From Methanobacteriota archaeon (lineage in GTDB: Archaea; Hydrothermarchaeota; Hydrothermarchaeia; Hydrothermarchaeales; BMS3B), in assembly GCA_013152995.1 (NCBI GenBank), contig JAADFH010000139.1, forward strand, positions 1-13,677: 13,677 nt of DNA, written 5' to 3'. How positions within the stretch are numbered: the first letter of the stretch is position 1; each line of letters starts with the position of its first letter. This document shows, one piece after another, positions 1-12,479 of the stretch. The position numbers and the translations under genes were made by a program. A model generated the notes under the pieces. The model was not told the origin of the DNA and ran no database searches. It was given only the letters and a program-made list of their open reading frames with translations.

Positions 1-581
1 ATGTTCTCGCCCTGCAGCGCTGAAATCGGCACATACGTTATCTGCTCTGGCTTGTAGCCGACAATCTTGAACAGCTTCTCAAGCTGCGCCTTTATCTCCT
101 CAAACTTCTCCTTGCTCCAGTCCACTGCATCCATCTTGTTTATCGCCACGATGAACTGCCCGATACCCAGGGTTCTCGCCAGGAACACGTGCTCCTTCGT
201 CTGGGGCATCAGCCTTCTCGTCCTTCTGGGCGACGTCCACCACGAGCACCGCTGCATCCGCCTGGCTGGCGCCGGTAATCATGTTCTTGATGAAGTCCCT
301 GTGTCCCGGGGCGTCAATGATGGTGAAGTAGTACTTGTCTGTCTCCATCTTCTGATGAGAGATGTCTATCGTCAAGCCTCTCTCGCGCTCCTCCTTCAGT
401 CTGTCCATGACCCACGCGAACTCAAAGGTAGCCTTGCCTATCTTCTGCGTTCCTCGCGGTACTGCCTGATTATGTGCTCTCCAATGGCACCCATCTCAAA
501 CAGCAGCCTACCCACTGTAGTGGACTTTCCATGGTCCACATGTCCTATAAACACCAGGTTCAGATGTGGTTTCTCCGCCAT
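1..581 (-). CDS. tuf: Translation elongation factor EF-1 alpha (aEF1A), partial, with two frameshifts
   Basis: This GTPase delivers aminoacyl-tRNA to the ribosomal A site. The start is the ATG at 581-579, with a strong SD (GGAGG, complement of 591-595) about 9 nt upstream. The frame-corrected N-terminus has GHVDHGKS (residues 13-20), DAPGH (about 90-94) and NKMD (about 148-151), all canonical for EF-1 alpha. Only about 193 of roughly 425 family residues lie in the window; the rest is beyond base 1. The frame breaks twice. One base appears to be missing at 449/450, after residue 44, and without it an in-frame TAG follows. One base appears to be extra near 210, just before the family motif MPQTKEH. 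All three segments match EF-1 alpha very well, so sequencing or assembly error near a contig end is my first explanation. A true pseudogene copy is the alternative. It is the last gene of the operon seen here, 41 nt after fusA. Confidence 0.9.
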
Positions 582-590
582 CTTTCCTAA

Positions 591-597
591 CCTCCTT
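591..597 (-). promoter_or_regulatory. Strong Shine-Dalgarno site for tuf
   Basis: The minus strand reads AGGAGGT-like sequence about 9 nt before the tuf ATG. It lies in the 41-nt gap after fusA, the longest gap in the protein-coding operon. It fixes the tuf start and suggests independent strong initiation of a highly expressed factor. Confidence 0.75.
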
Positions 598-622
598 TGT
601 GCTCCTGTATTATCACGTTACC

Positions 623-2782
623 CTAATTTAAACCTTTTCTCTCCCGGATTTTCTTTATCACAGCCTCCTGCAGCTCACCCGGAAGCCGCTCAAATCCAGC
701 AAACTCCGTGCTCCACAGCGCTCTGCCCTCGGTAGCGCTCCTTATGTCGCCTGCAAAGCCGAACATCTCGCTCACCGGGCACTTGGCTTCAATCACTATC
801 AGCTCCCCATCCTGGCGCATGTTGAGTATGCTGCCCCTTCTGCGCTGTATCTCCTGGGTCACCGAGCCCATGTAGTCCTGGGGCACCTGGATGAACACCT
901 TGAGCTTGGGCTCAAGCAGGTGCGCCTCAGCCTGAAGCATCGCCTGGCGTATCGCCTCACGCACCGCCGGTATGACCTGAGCCGGACCGCGGTGCACCGC
1001 ATCCTCGTGCAGCTTCACATCCACCAGCTTGACCTTCACACCCAGCACCTGCTCCTTGGCGAGGGGACCCTCGTTCATAGCCTCCTGGAAGCCCTCAAGG
1101 ATGAGGGGCATGGTCTCATTCAGGTACTGGATACCCTTGGTTACGTCGGTGAGCACGTTGTTCTGGTAGACCGTGACCACTCCTCTGGCATCCTCCTTCT
1201 TCATCCCTGCCTTTTCCATCGCCCTCCCAAGCTCCTTGCCCTTGTACCTCTGCGGATTCAGCTCGCCCTCGTTGAGTGCCTGAAGCACCTCCTTCTCCAG
1301 GGGCTCAACCACAAAGTAGAAGCGGTTGTGCTTGTTGGGCGACTTGCCCTCAACAGGCTTGCTGGTCTTCGCAACACTCTCGCGGTACACCACAATCGGC
1401 GGTGAAACCTCAATATCCACACCCTTCTCCCTGATTCTGTGGGTCACCACCTCTAAGTGCAGCTCGCCCATACCCGAGAGCAGATGCTCGCCCGTCTCCT
1501 CATTTATCTCCACCCTCAGCGTCGGATCCTCCCTCGCCATGACATTCAGCACCTCTATCAGCTTGGGCAGGTCTCTGGTATTCTTAGCTTCAACCGCCAC
1601 CGTCACCACGGGCTCGGAGTAGTGCCTGAGCTCCTCAAAGGGCTCAATGGGGTCCTCAACTGAGGTTACCGTCTCCCCCGCCTGCACGTTCTTCATGCCC
1701 GTGACCATGATTATGTTGCCAGCCGTAACCTCCTCCGTCGGGAGCCTCTCAGGACCCAGGTACACGCCCACCTGCTGGGTTCTGGTCCTGGTCTTGGCGT
1801 TGCACAGGTACACCTCCTGGCTGCGCCTCAGCGTACCCGAGAACAGCCTGCCCGTGGCAACCTCGCCAGCCTGCGGGTCCACCCTGATGTCGGTAATCAT
1901 GAGCGCCAGCTTGCCCTTCGGGTCGCAGGAGAGCATAGCCTTCGCATCCTCACTCTCCAGGTCCCCCGGCCAGATTTTCGGAATCCTGTACTTCTGCGCC
2001 TCCAGAGGAGACGGAAGGTGCCTGACCACCATGTCCAGCAGAACCTCATGAACCTTAGCCTTTGAAGCAAGCACCTTCTGCTCGCCCTTCTGGTTGTACT
2101 CAATAACATCCTTGAAGGTTATGCCCGTAGCCTTCATCAGCGGCACATTTATAGCCCAGTTGTGGTAGGCTGAGCCAAAGGCAACGCTCCCCTTCTCCAC
2201 ATTCACCTGCCAGGCTTCCCTGAACTCCTCAGGTGCCATACCCCTCACAATCTTGTTGAACTCCGAGATTATCTCTATGAAGCGGCGCTGCATCTCCTCC
2301 GGGGTAAGGCGAAGCTCGTTTATCAGCCTGTCCACCTTGTTTATGAAGAGCACGGGCTTGACACGCTCCTTCAGCGCCTGCCTGAGCACCGTCTCCGTCT
2401 GCGGCATCACACCCTCAACCGCACACACCACCACAATCACACCATCCACCGCACGCATCGCCCTTGTAACATTGCCACCGAAGTCCACATGCCCGGGAGT
2501 GTCTATCATGTTTATCAGGTACCTCTCGCCCCTGTACTCGTGCACCATGCTCACGTTGGCTGCATCTATGGTTATGCCGCGCTGCTGCTCAAGCTCATCG
2601 CTGTCCAGCACCAGCTGCTTGCCCGCAAGCTCATAGCTCATCATGCCAGCTCCAGCGAGAAGGTTATCGCTGAGCGTGGTCTTGCCGTGGTCTATGTGGG
2701 CAACAATACCCATGTTGCGTATATTCTCGGGCTTGTGCATCAGCTCCTGAATCTGCCGTACAAGCTCGTCTCGCTTCGCCAT
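623..2782 (-). CDS. fusA: Translation elongation factor EF-2
   Basis: This GTPase drives ribosomal translocation. The product has 719 residues, close to the usual archaeal EF-2 length. Its G-domain motifs are AHIDHGKT (residues 28-35), DTPGH (94-98) and NKVD (148-151). Near the C-terminus, VHRGPAQ places a histidine at residue 597 (codon at 992-994). This is the position converted to diphthamide in archaeal and eukaryotic EF-2, and its presence separates this protein from bacterial EF-G. The ATG lies 4 nt after the rps7 stop, and the SD (GAGGT) overlaps that stop, which suggests translational coupling. The order rps12, rps7, fusA, tuf is the classic str arrangement. The frame is intact, unlike that of neighbouring tuf. 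Confidence 0.98.
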   Translation of the reverse strand: MAKRDELVRQIQELMHKPENIRNMGIVAHIDHGKTTLSDNLLAGAGMMSYELAGKQLVLDSDELEQQRGITIDAANVSMVHEYRGERYLINMIDTPGHVDFGGNVTRAMRAVDGVIVVVCAVEGVMPQTETVLRQALKERVKPVLFINKVDRLINELRLTPEEMQRRFIEIISEFNKIVRGMAPEEFREAWQVNVEKGSVAFGSAYHNWAINVPLMKATGITFKDVIEYNQKGEQKVLASKAKVHEVLLDMVVRHLPSPLEAQKYRIPKIWPGDLESEDAKAMLSCDPKGKLALMITDIRVDPQAGEVATGRLFSGTLRRSQEVYLCNAKTRTRTQQVGVYLGPERLPTEEVTAGNIIMVTGMKNVQAGETVTSVEDPIEPFEELRHYSEPVVTVAVEAKNTRDLPKLIEVLNVMAREDPTLRVEINEETGEHLLSGMGELHLEVVTHRIREKGVDIEVSPPIVVYRESVAKTSKPVEGKSPNKHNRFYFVVEPLEKEVLQALNEGELNPQRYKGKELGRAMEKAGMKKEDARGVVTVYQNNVLTDVTKGIQYLNETMPLILEGFQEAMNEGPLAKEQVLGVKVKLVDVKLHEDAVHRGPAQVIPAVREAIRQAMLQAEAHLLEPKLKVFIQVPQDYMGSVTQEIQRRRGSILNMRQDGELIVIEAKCPVSEMFGFAGDIRSATEGRALWSTEFAGFERLPGELQEAVIKKIRERKGLN

Positions 2783-2786
2783 GCCC

Positions 2787-3377
2787 CTACCTCGCAGCCT
2801 TTGCTATGCGCTCAATCTCCTCCTTCTTGGATATGGAGTAGCACTTCATGTCGTAGTTGGCAGCCGCTATGATTTCGTCAGCAAGCGCCTGGGCAATGCT
2901 CTTCTTGGACTTGAAAGCCTGGCGTGCTGCACCTATGGCTATGAAGCGCAGCGCCAGGTCAAGCCTGCGCTGCGGTGCCACATCCACGCTCTGGTGGTAG
3001 GCTATGCCGCCGTACTTCAGTCTGGTGGTCTCCTCCCTGGGACCCGCGTTTATCAGCGCATCCACCAGCACCTGAATCGGGTTCTTCTTGGTGCGCTTCT
3101 CCACTATCATCAGCGCCTCCTTCACGATATCCGAGGCGAGTATCTTCTTGCCGGTGTTCCTGCCCGAGGTACGCTTGTGCTTCTTGCCCTCGTGCCCCGT
3201 CACCATCATCTTGTTTATCAGCCTCTCAACAATCGGCACCTCAGCCTTGCCGAACTGCCGGAAGTGCCTGCCCATGGTGTGGGGCACCAGCACCGGGCGC
3301 AGGTTGATGTACGCCTTCAGGCTGGGATCGCGAACCTCAACCTCCGTGGTATCCCAGATGCCGAACACCTTGAACAT
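2787..3377 (-). CDS. rps7: 30S ribosomal protein uS7
   Basis: This primary 16S rRNA-binding protein organises the head of the small subunit near the E site. The product has 196 residues, typical for archaeal S7, which is longer than bacterial S7. Conserved blocks include VERLINKMM, the GRNTGKK basic segment, [18 protein letters not shown] (about residues 109-126) and the [10 protein letters not shown] helix. The C-terminus is rich in Lys and Arg, as expected for rRNA binding. The ATG lies 7 nt after the rps12 stop with GGTGATGAGGAG in front. It sits between rps12 and fusA as in the conserved str cluster. Confidence 0.97.
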   Translation of the reverse strand: MFKVFGIWDTTEVEVRDPSLKAYINLRPVLVPHTMGRHFRQFGKAEVPIVERLINKMMVTGHEGKKHKRTSGRNTGKKILASDIVKEALMIVEKRTKKNPIQVLVDALINAGPREETTRLKYGGIAYHQSVDVAPQRRLDLALRFIAIGAARQAFKSKKSIAQALADEIIAAANYDMKCYSISKKEEIERIAKAAR

Positions 3378-3384
3378 CTCCTCA

Positions 3385-3822
3385 TCACCTTATGGGCTTC
3401 TCCCTGCGTCCTCGCACCAGCTCCCTGAGCGGCACGCCGTTGACGGCTATAACCTTGAAACGCACCCCCGGGATGTCGCCCATGCTTCCGCCCTGTCTGC
3501 CGCCTATACCCTCAATAAGCACCTCATCGTGCTCATCAATGAAGTTTATCGCACCGTTGCCAGGCGCAAAAGCTGTAACCTGGCGTCCGCTCTTTATAAG
3601 CTGCACCTTGACACACTTTCTTATAGCAGAGTTCGGCTGCTTAGCCTCAATACCCACCTTCTCTATGACAATACCCCTCGCCATGGGTGCAGAGCCAAGC
3701 GGGTTGGACTTCTCCTTGAGCCTGAGCACCCTGCGCTTGTACTTCGGATCACTCCACCTGAACTCCTTCCTTCTGAGCCTGAGTTTTCTTGCAGTGAACT
3801 CACCAGTGGGCTTCTTCGCCAC
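3385..3822 (-). CDS. rps12: 30S ribosomal protein uS12
   Basis: This is a decoding-centre protein of the small subunit. Conserved blocks are [29 protein letters not shown] and [15 protein letters not shown] choose the GTG at 3822-3820, giving 145 residues beginning [14 protein letters not shown], because archaeal S12 usually begins MAKGK-FAARKL. A GAGGTG SD (complement of 3829-3834) then sits 6 nt upstream. Longer alternatives start at the ATG at 3828 or the GTG at 3831, but there the SD would touch or overlap the start codon. The gene begins 10 nt after the nusA stop, and the SD overlaps that stop. The identity is certain; the exact start is an inference. Confidence 0.96.
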   Translation of the reverse strand: MAKKPTGEFTARKLRLRRKEFRWSDPKYKRRVLRLKEKSNPLGSAPMARGIVIEKVGIEAKQPNSAIRKCVKVQLIKSGRQVTAFAPGNGAINFIDEHDEVLIEGIGGRQGGSMGDIPGVRFKVIAVNGVPLRELVRGRREKPIR

Positions 3823-3828
3823 CTGCAT

Positions 3829-3834
3829 CACCTC
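3829..3834 (-). promoter_or_regulatory. Shine-Dalgarno site deciding the rps12 start
   Basis: The minus strand reads GAGGTG, overlapping the nusA TGA stop (3835-3833). Spacing to the GTG at 3822 is 6 nt, which is ideal. Spacing to the ATG at 3828 is zero, so the inner GTG is favoured. Confidence 0.6.
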
Positions 3835-4246
3835 ACGTAATCACAACATCCATATCATGGTGTCTTCTGACTATCTCCCTCACCCTCTCCAGCATCTTCC
3901 TCTTCAGCCTCTCCCTCTCATGCATGTTTAGCCTTACCCTTATCTGCTTTTTCTCAGCATCAACCTCCACGCTCTCCACCTTCACGGGGCGAAGCACATT
4001 TACCACGAACTCAGCGGGGTCTGAGCTGTGCTCAATCACCTCCACCTTCTTGCCTATAGCCTTTGCCACTCTCTGCACATTCACACCTCTTCTGCCTATT
4101 GCTATGCCCATATCGCCCTTCCTCACTATGAAGGTCACCCTGCTATCGTTCTCATCAACCACACAGTCCTTTACCACTGCACCAGTCATGCTCTCAAAAA
4201 GGGCGATGTAGCTGATCTCCCTGGCGGAGAGCTTCAGAACCTCCAT
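3833..4246 (-). CDS. nusA: Archaeal NusA-like KH-domain transcription factor
   Basis: This is the short archaeal form of NusA, thought to bind RNA and act in transcription termination or antitermination. The product has 137 residues and two KH-type regions. It lacks the N-terminal RNAP-binding domain and S1 domain of bacterial NusA, as is normal in archaea. The first KH domain shows [14 protein letters not shown] with the GRRG loop at residues 51-54. The second half (residues 80-137) is basic and ends in a helix rich in Arg and Lys. The ATG overlaps the rpl30e stop by one base (TAATG), with GGGGGAG upstream, so the two are probably translationally coupled. Its place between rpl30e and rps12 matches other archaeal RNAP operons. 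Confidence 0.95.
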   Translation of the reverse strand: MEVLKLSAREISYIALFESMTGAVVKDCVVDENDSRVTFIVRKGDMGIAIGRRGVNVQRVAKAIGKKVEVIEHSSDPAEFVVNVLRPVKVESVEVDAEKKQIRVRLNMHERERLKRKMLERVREIVRRHHDMDVVIT

Positions 4247-4551
4247 TATTTGCTCCCCCTACCGAGTTCAAGAATATCGGAATCTCCAGCCTCAATCACC
4301 GCCAGCATGCTCACCACGTAAGGCTTGCCGCACACCGCACCCAGCTCCATGCCCGAGCCACCGTACTCGTAGACAGGGACGCCTGCGAGCTTGGAGTAGC
4401 GCATTAGGTCCTCCTTAGCCTCCGGCGGACAGTTTGCAGCCACAATCACCAGCCTTGCCTCTCCATTCCTCACAGCCTGAAGGCTCTGCTTCGTGCCCAG
4501 AAGCACCCTACCTGTGTCCACCGCCTGCCTGATAGCCCTCTCCAAATCCAT
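4246..4551 (-). CDS. rpl30e: Ribosomal protein L30e (Rpl7Ae/L30e family)
   Basis: This small RNA-binding protein of the L7Ae/L30e superfamily belongs to the archaeal large subunit. I start at the ATG at 4551-4549, giving 101 residues that begin MDLERAIRQAVDTG, in line with the usual start of archaeal homologues (MD-x-x-x-AIR-x-AVDTG). A GTG at 4557 would add two residues. The ATG is also favoured by a GGAGG SD 10 nt upstream, matching the 9-nt spacing at the very similar rpoA1/rpoA2 junction. Visible family motifs are LVIVAANCP, KLAGVPVYEY and LGAVCGKP. The gene begins 2 nt after the rpoA2 stop and overlaps nusA by one base. Confidence 0.95.
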   Translation of the reverse strand: MDLERAIRQAVDTGRVLLGTKQSLQAVRNGEARLVIVAANCPPEAKEDLMRYSKLAGVPVYEYGGSGMELGAVCGKPYVVSMLAVIEAGDSDILELGRGSK

Positions 4552-4552
4552 C

Positions 4553-8409
<3,857 letters not shown>

Positions 8410-8427
8410 GCTCCTCACCTGCACCTC

Positions 8428-10239
8428 TCATGCCTTGTCCCCGAGCTCCAGCCTGGGATTTATGCCCAGGCTGCGCAGCTCATCCAGAAGCAGCTTGAAG
8501 GCGTAGCTCACCTCAACCTCGGCAGCCTCGCTCTCCCTGCCGCATATCGTGCAGTATATCGTGTCTCTGGTCTTGTCGTGCACCGCTATGCTTCCGCACT
8601 TCTCGCACACCAGCATGGTGTGCCTGTCGCTCTCATCTAAGAGGCGCTCCTTGAGCAGCAGCGCAGCACCGTAGCCTATGAGGCAGTCCCTCTCCATCTC
8701 ACCGAAGCGCAGCCCTCCCTCTCTCGCCCTGCCCTCGGTGGGCTGCCTGGTGAGCACCTGCACGGGTCCACGGGAGCGTGCGTGAATCTTGCCTGCAACC
8801 ATGTGGTGCAGCTTCTGGTAGTACACCACCCCTATGAATATCTCAGCCTCAAACATCTCACCCGTCATGCCGTTGTACATTATCTCCCTGCCCGTGCTCT
8901 TGAAGCCGGCACGCTTCAGCGCCTCCCTGAGGTCTGCCTCCTTCTCACCCGAGAAGGCGGTGCCGTCAACCCTGCGCCCCTCTAAGCATGCCACCTTGCC
9001 TCCCAGCATCTCCAGCACCTGACCCACGGTCATTCTGGAGGGTATGGCGTGCGGGTTTATTATCAGGTCGGGTATTATGCCCTGCTCTGTGAAGGGCATG
9101 TCCTCCTGGGGGAGTATGAGCCCCATGACACCCTTCTGCCCGTGCCTTGAGGCGAACTTGTCCCCGAGCTCGGGTATGCGCTGGTCCCTTACACGTATCT
9201 TCACCAGGCGGTTGCCATTGTGGTTCTCGGTGAGCATGACCATGTCCACTATGCCTTCCTCGCCGTGGCGCACGGTTATGGAGGTCTCCCTGCGCTTCTC
9301 CCTCAGCAGCCCGTACTCGCTCACCTCCTCAAGGAAGCGCGGCGGCGAGGTCTTGCCTATGAGCACGTGCCCCGAGCGCACCTCGCTCTCCGGCTCTATA
9401 AGCCCATCCTCGCCCAGGTATGCGTAGGCTGACTCCTCCCTGTAACCCCTTATCTCCGGGGCTGGAATCTCAAACTTGTCGTACTGCCCTCCCGGATACC
9501 TGCGCTCCTCTGCCTCGTAGCTCCTGAAGAAGGTGCTCCTGGCGAGCCCCCTGTCTATTGAAGCCTTGTTCATTATGAGCGCATCCTCCATGTTGTAACC
9601 GGCGTAGGAGAGCACCGCCACCACGAAGTTCTGACCGGAGGCTCTCACATCATAGCCCACCGCATCAAGTATGTCTGTCTTCACCAGCGGCACCTGCGGG
9701 TAGTGCAGCAGATGCCCGCGGGTGTCGGTTCTTGACCTGAAGTTGCTGGCGTAGAAGCCGAGAGCCTGCTTGCTCATTCCCGCCCCCATGGTGTTTCTGG
9801 GTGAGGAGTTGTACTCCGGGAAGGGCAGCACCGAGGTGCACACACCCAGCATGAGCAGCGGGTCTATCTCTAAGTGGGTGTGCTCGGGCGTGAGCTCCTC
9901 TGGAGTCATGGCGATGTATGCGTTCTCCTCCTCCTCGGAGTCCAGGTACTCTATCTTGCCCTGCTCCACCAGGTCGTCAAAGGTGAGCTCGCCGCGCTCA
10001 ACCGCCTTTATGTCCTCCTCGGTCACCAAGGGCTTGCCATCCTCCACAACTATCAGCGGTCTCCTCGCCCTGCCCTCGTCGGTGTTGATGTAAACCTCCT
10101 CGGTTTCGGCATAGTAAGCCACGTTCGTCTGGCGTGAGATTTTGCCCGCTCTTCTGGCTCGTTTTATCTCCTCAACCAGGGCAAGGGGGTCCTCATGGGT
10201 GCCTATAAGGTTGCCGTTAACGTAAACATTCGCCTCCAT
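8428..10239 (-). CDS. rpoB1: DNA-directed RNA polymerase subunit B' (Rpo2C)
   Basis: This is the C-terminal part of the split second-largest RNAP subunit. The product has 603 residues. Hallmarks are [20 protein letters not shown] (143-162), [17 protein letters not shown] (215-231) and [15 protein letters not shown] (359-373), which belong to the conserved catalytic and hybrid-binding core. The anchor is [20 protein letters not shown] (486-505). A C-terminal zinc site has C545, C548, C563 and C566. The ATG is 2 nt after the rpoB2 stop, with GAGGGGTG upstream inside rpoB2. The split B'/B'' organisation limits the source mainly to euryarchaea. No anomaly is visible. Confidence 0.98.
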   Translation of the reverse strand: MEANVYVNGNLIGTHEDPLALVEEIKRARRAGKISRQTNVAYYAETEEVYINTDEGRARRPLIVVEDGKPLVTEEDIKAVERGELTFDDLVEQGKIEYLDSEEEENAYIAMTPEELTPEHTHLEIDPLLMLGVCTSVLPFPEYNSSPRNTMGAGMSKQALGFYASNFRSRTDTRGHLLHYPQVPLVKTDILDAVGYDVRASGQNFVVAVLSYAGYNMEDALIMNKASIDRGLARSTFFRSYEAEERRYPGGQYDKFEIPAPEIRGYREESAYAYLGEDGLIEPESEVRSGHVLIGKTSPPRFLEEVSEYGLLREKRRETSITVRHGEEGIVDMVMLTENHNGNRLVKIRVRDQRIPELGDKFASRHGQKGVMGLILPQEDMPFTEQGIIPDLIINPHAIPSRMTVGQVLEMLGGKVACLEGRRVDGTAFSGEKEADLREALKRAGFKSTGREIMYNGMTGEMFEAEIFIGVVYYQKLHHMVAGKIHARSRGPVQVLTRQPTEGRAREGGLRFGEMERDCLIGYGAALLLKERLLDESDRHTMLVCEKCGSIAVHDKTRDTIYCTICGRESEAAEVEVSYAFKLLLDELRSLGINPRLELGDKA

Positions 10240-10241
10240 AC

Positions 10242-11726
10242 CTACACACCCCTCTTTATCGGCTTTACACCCATCTCGTAAAGCACGGGCACAAGCTCCT
10301 CTCCGGGTATGCCCGTTGAGAACTCGCAGGCTAACGCGAGGTTCTTCACCAGACCGCAGTTTGGTCCCTCGGGGGTCTCGCTGGGGCAGATTCTGCCGAA
10401 CTGCGTTGGATGCAGGTCCCTCGCCTCAAAGTGGGGCTGGCTTCTGGAGAGAGGCGATACCACCCTGCGCAGGTGCGAGACCACGCTCAGGTAGTTGGTT
10501 CTGTCAAGAAGCTGGCTCACTCCCGCTCTGCCCCCCACCCAGTTGCCTGTGGCAAGCGCATGCCTTATGCGCTCCGTAAGCACATCAGGTCTGACGGCGG
10601 TGTAAACGCTGGGCTCCTTGCCCCTGACCACGGAGCGCTCAAGCTGGTACTTTATGTCCCTGGTGAGGTTGTAGAAGGCAACCCTGAAGAGGTCCTCCAT
10701 GAGGTCTCCAGCGAGGCGCAGGCGCTTGTTGGCGTAGTGGTCCTTGTCATCCGGGTCCCTCAGCCCTCTGGCGAGCTCAAGCACCCTGAGCGCCATCCTG
10801 CCCAGGTAGTAGGCTTTTCTCAGCCTGTCCTCGGGCTCAACACCTATGTGGGGCAGCAGGTAGCGGTCTATCACCTGCTCCGCACGCTTCAGGCGGTACT
10901 CCTTCGCCTGCCCCGCAGCCACCTTCCTGCCTATGACCTCCATTGCCATCGCCGAGTCCTTGACGCTGGCAGACTCCTCAAGGTTCAGCAGGATGTCGTG
11001 CGTGTAGGCTGGCTTCTCCGAGATTATCTCCATTATCTCCCTGTCAGTCTCAACCCCGAGAGCGCGGAGCATCACCACCAGCGGTATGCTCCCCGGCACA
11101 GAGGGGAAGTTCACCCACAGCAGCCCCTCCCTGTCCCTCTCAACGGTGGTCAGAGCCCTGAAGCCACCCCGCTTTGAGAACACCTTTGCAACCTCGGTTA
11201 TCTTGGAGTACTCCTCACCCTTCTCCAGGATTATCTTGTTGGGAGCCAGGTCCTCTATGGTAACGAGCACCCTCTCAGAGCCGTTGATTATGAAGTATCC
11301 TCCAGGGTCAAGGGGGTCCTCACCCATCTCTATGAGCTCTTCATCGCTCTTGCCGTGCAGGTTGCATATCTTTGACTTTATCATCGTTGGAATCTGACCG
11401 ATCTTTATTGACTCAAAGTCGGTCTCCCGCTCGTTCCAGCGCAGCCGCATCTCCAGGAACACCCTGGAGAGGTAGCTCAGGTTTCTGAGCCTCGCCTCCA
11501 TGGGTGCAATGGGATGCCAGGAGCCGTCAGCCTCAAGCGCCTCTGCCTGGTTGACGCGTATTCTCCCGAACTCAACCTCAACGCCAACATCCGTCTCTAT
11601 AACACCAGTCTCGTCAACTATCGCCTGAAGCCGGTTCTCTATGAAGTCGTTGAAGGAGTCTATGTGCTGCCTGACAAGCTCACGCTTCCTGAGGAAAGAG
11701 TGCAGTATGGGCTTGGTGTTCAACAA
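10242..11726 (-). CDS. rpoB2: DNA-directed RNA polymerase subunit B'' (Rpo2N)
   Basis: This is the N-terminal part of the split second-largest RNAP subunit. The product has 494 residues, the usual size for B''. The N-terminus [16 protein letters not shown] is typical. [19 protein letters not shown] (326-344) and the C-terminal block [20 protein letters not shown] (441-460) are strongly conserved. There is no ATG or GTG at the expected start. Translation must begin at one of two tandem TTG codons (11726 or 11723). The first lies 6 nt after a perfect GGAGGTGA. The next in-frame Met is around residue 76, inside conserved sequence, so it cannot be the start. The gene follows rpoH by 14 nt. Confidence 0.97.
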   Translation of the reverse strand: MLNTKPILHSFLRKRELVRQHIDSFNDFIENRLQAIVDETGVIETDVGVEVEFGRIRVNQAEALEADGSWHPIAPMEARLRNLSYLSRVFLEMRLRWNERETDFESIKIGQIPTMIKSKICNLHGKSDEELIEMGEDPLDPGGYFIINGSERVLVTIEDLAPNKIILEKGEEYSKITEVAKVFSKRGGFRALTTVERDREGLLWVNFPSVPGSIPLVVMLRALGVETDREIMEIISEKPAYTHDILLNLEESASVKDSAMAMEVIGRKVAAGQAKEYRLKRAEQVIDRYLLPHIGVEPEDRLRKAYYLGRMALRVLELARGLRDPDDKDHYANKRLRLAGDLMEDLFRVAFYNLTRDIKYQLERSVVRGKEPSVYTAVRPDVLTERIRHALATGNWVGGRAGVSQLLDRTNYLSVVSHLRRVVSPLSRSQPHFEARDLHPTQFGRICPSETPEGPNCGLVKNLALACEFSTGIPGEELVPVLYEMGVKPIKRGV

Positions 11727-11732
11727 CTCTCC

Positions 11733-11740
11733 TCACCTCC
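11733..11740 (-). promoter_or_regulatory. Perfect Shine-Dalgarno site deciding the rpoB2 TTG start
   Basis: The minus strand reads GGAGGTGA immediately after the rpoH stop (11743-11741), 6 nt before TTG 11726. It supports use of a rare TTG start. Confidence 0.75.
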
Positions 11741-11983
11741 TCACTCGTTCACAACCACCCTGTAGTAAATGGTGGTGCCCGCTGTGGGGCTCTTGCGTGT
11801 TATCTTTATTATGTCGCCGGGCTTTGCCTTTATCTTCTGGACCATTGGATCGCTCTTGAGTATCTTCGGAAGCTGTCCCTTGGTTATGTTAAGCCTCTCA
11901 AGAAGCTCTTTTGCCTCCTCCTCACTCATAACCTCATGCTTTGGTACAAGCTCATGCTTTGATATATCAACCACCCTTCTCAC
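11741..11983 (-). CDS. rpoH: DNA-directed RNA polymerase subunit H (Rpo5)
   Basis: This small RNAP subunit is the counterpart of the C-terminal domain of eukaryotic Rpb5 and forms part of the lower jaw. With the GTG at 11983-11981 the product has 80 residues and begins [18 protein letters not shown]. The family start is similar (basic, then DHxLVPKHE). An AGGTGG SD (complement of 11989-11994) is 5 nt upstream. Conserved parts are [13 protein letters not shown] and [19 protein letters not shown]. The open frame continues upstream through tRNA-Lys, but that part is not coding. It is the first protein gene of the RNAP operon. The tRNA-Lys 3' end is only 26 nt before the start codon. An alternative GTG at 11992 would add three residues. 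Confidence 0.95.
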   Translation of the reverse strand: MRRVVDISKHELVPKHEVMSEEEAKELLERLNITKGQLPKILKSDPMVQKIKAKPGDIIKITRKSPTAGTTIYYRVVVNE

Positions 11984-11988
11984 GTCCA

Positions 11989-11994
11989 CCACCT
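11989..11994 (-). promoter_or_regulatory. Shine-Dalgarno site for rpoH
   Basis: The minus strand reads AGGTGG, 5 nt before GTG 11983. It lies in the 26-nt gap after tRNA-Lys, so cleavage of the tRNA 3' end would leave a short leader that keeps this site. Confidence 0.55.
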
Positions 11995-12009
11995 GCCCTT
12001 TCTGTAAAG

Positions 12010-12084
12010 CGGGCCCGACGGGATTTGAACCCGCGACCCTCGGCTTAAAAGGCCGGTGCTCTCGCCAGACTGAGCTACGGGCCC
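12010..12084 (-). tRNA. tRNA-Lys (anticodon UUU)
   Basis: This is a 75-nt cloverleaf without CCA. The acceptor stem GGGCCCG pairs fully with CGGGCCC, with discriminator G. The D stem is GCTC/GAGC. The anticodon loop is CTTTTAA with TTT at 34-36. The T arm is GCGGG, TTCAAAT, CCCGT. The anticodon stem CCGGC/GCCGA has four good pairs and a C27-A43 mismatch at its outer end. The gene is 26 nt upstream of rpoH on the same strand, with no T-run between them. Confidence 0.96.
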
Positions 12085-12167
12085 GTGGCGCGAAGTTGCC
12101 TGCAGAAAACACACCTCAGCTTTCATGACACCTCTCATGCGAGCTTACCTCTTTGGTTGTGGGGGGA

Positions 12168-12242
12168 CGCCCTGGCCGGGATTTGAACCCGAGTCACAGG
12201 AGTGACAGTCCTGTATGATAGGCCGGGCTACACCACCAGGGC
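12168..12242 (-). tRNA. tRNA-Asp (anticodon GUC)
   Basis: This is a 75-nt cloverleaf without CCA. The acceptor stem GCCCTGG pairs with CCAGGGC, with discriminator G, the expected Asp identity base. The anticodon stem CAGGA/TCCTG flanks the loop CTGTCAC with GTC. The T arm has TTCAAAT flanked by CGGG/CCCG. It lies between 5S rRNA (45 nt upstream) and tRNA-Lys (83 nt downstream) on the same strand. The 83-nt spacer to tRNA-Lys shows no clear TATA box or T-run. Confidence 0.96.
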
Positions 12243-12267
12243 ATCTCATACATTTTTCCGCTCCTTC

Positions 12268-12277
12268 AATAAAAAGG
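12268..12277 (-). terminator. T-run after 5S rRNA; may instead be the tRNA-Asp TATA box
   Basis: The minus strand reads CCTTTTTATT, starting 11 nt after the 5S 3' end. A short T-run is the usual archaeal termination signal. The same AT stretch is centred about 29 nt upstream of tRNA-Asp, so it could also act as a TATA element. The sequence cannot separate the two roles. Confidence 0.35.
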
Positions 12278-12287
12278 TTAGCAGGAT

Positions 12288-12412
12288 GGGCTGGCAGCGT
12301 CCCCGGCTTCCCGGGGGCTCTCGCACCCCAGTACCACCGGGATCGCTGGAGGACTTTACTTCCGTGTTCGGATGGGAACGGGTGTGGCCCCTCCGCTGTG
12401 GCCGCCATACCC
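12288..12412 (-). rRNA. rrf: 5S ribosomal RNA
   Basis: The minus strand carries the conserved 5S core: TGGCGGCCACAGCGG, then CCCATCCGAACACGGAAG (loop B-C region), then GGTACTGGGGTGCGAGAGCC. The 3' strand CTGCCA pairs with TGGCGG near the 5' end, and outer GGG/CCC pairs can close helix I. The ends are approximate to a few bases. No 23S or 16S sequence adjoins it: the sequence upstream is a 67-nt gap, then a protein gene. It is therefore an unlinked 5S gene, followed by tRNA-Asp and tRNA-Lys. Confidence 0.95.
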
Positions 12413-12433
12413 AGACCTGCCTACGAATCACCT

Positions 12434-12477
12434 CCGTGAAAATGTCAGTTATCCAGAGTCTGCCTAACTTATGCAAA
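12434..12477 (-). promoter_or_regulatory. Candidate 5S rRNA promoter region
   Basis: The 67-nt gap between the thioredoxin-like gene and 5S must hold any 5S promoter. Two weak TATA-like stretches are visible on the minus strand. One is CATTTTCA, about 28 nt before the mature 5S end. The other is TTTGCATAAG, about 55-65 nt before it, which would require leader trimming. Neither is a strong match. Confidence 0.25.
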
Positions 12478-12479
12478 GA

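Noticed and set aside
200..450. Programmed frameshifting in tuf
   Set aside because: Two separate opposite shifts would be needed, no slippery site or pause structure is obvious, and such recoding is not known for EF-1 alpha.
11984..12112. N-terminal extension of rpoH reading through tRNA-Lys
   Set aside because: The extra residues are the translated tRNA. The family length and the SD place the start at 11983.
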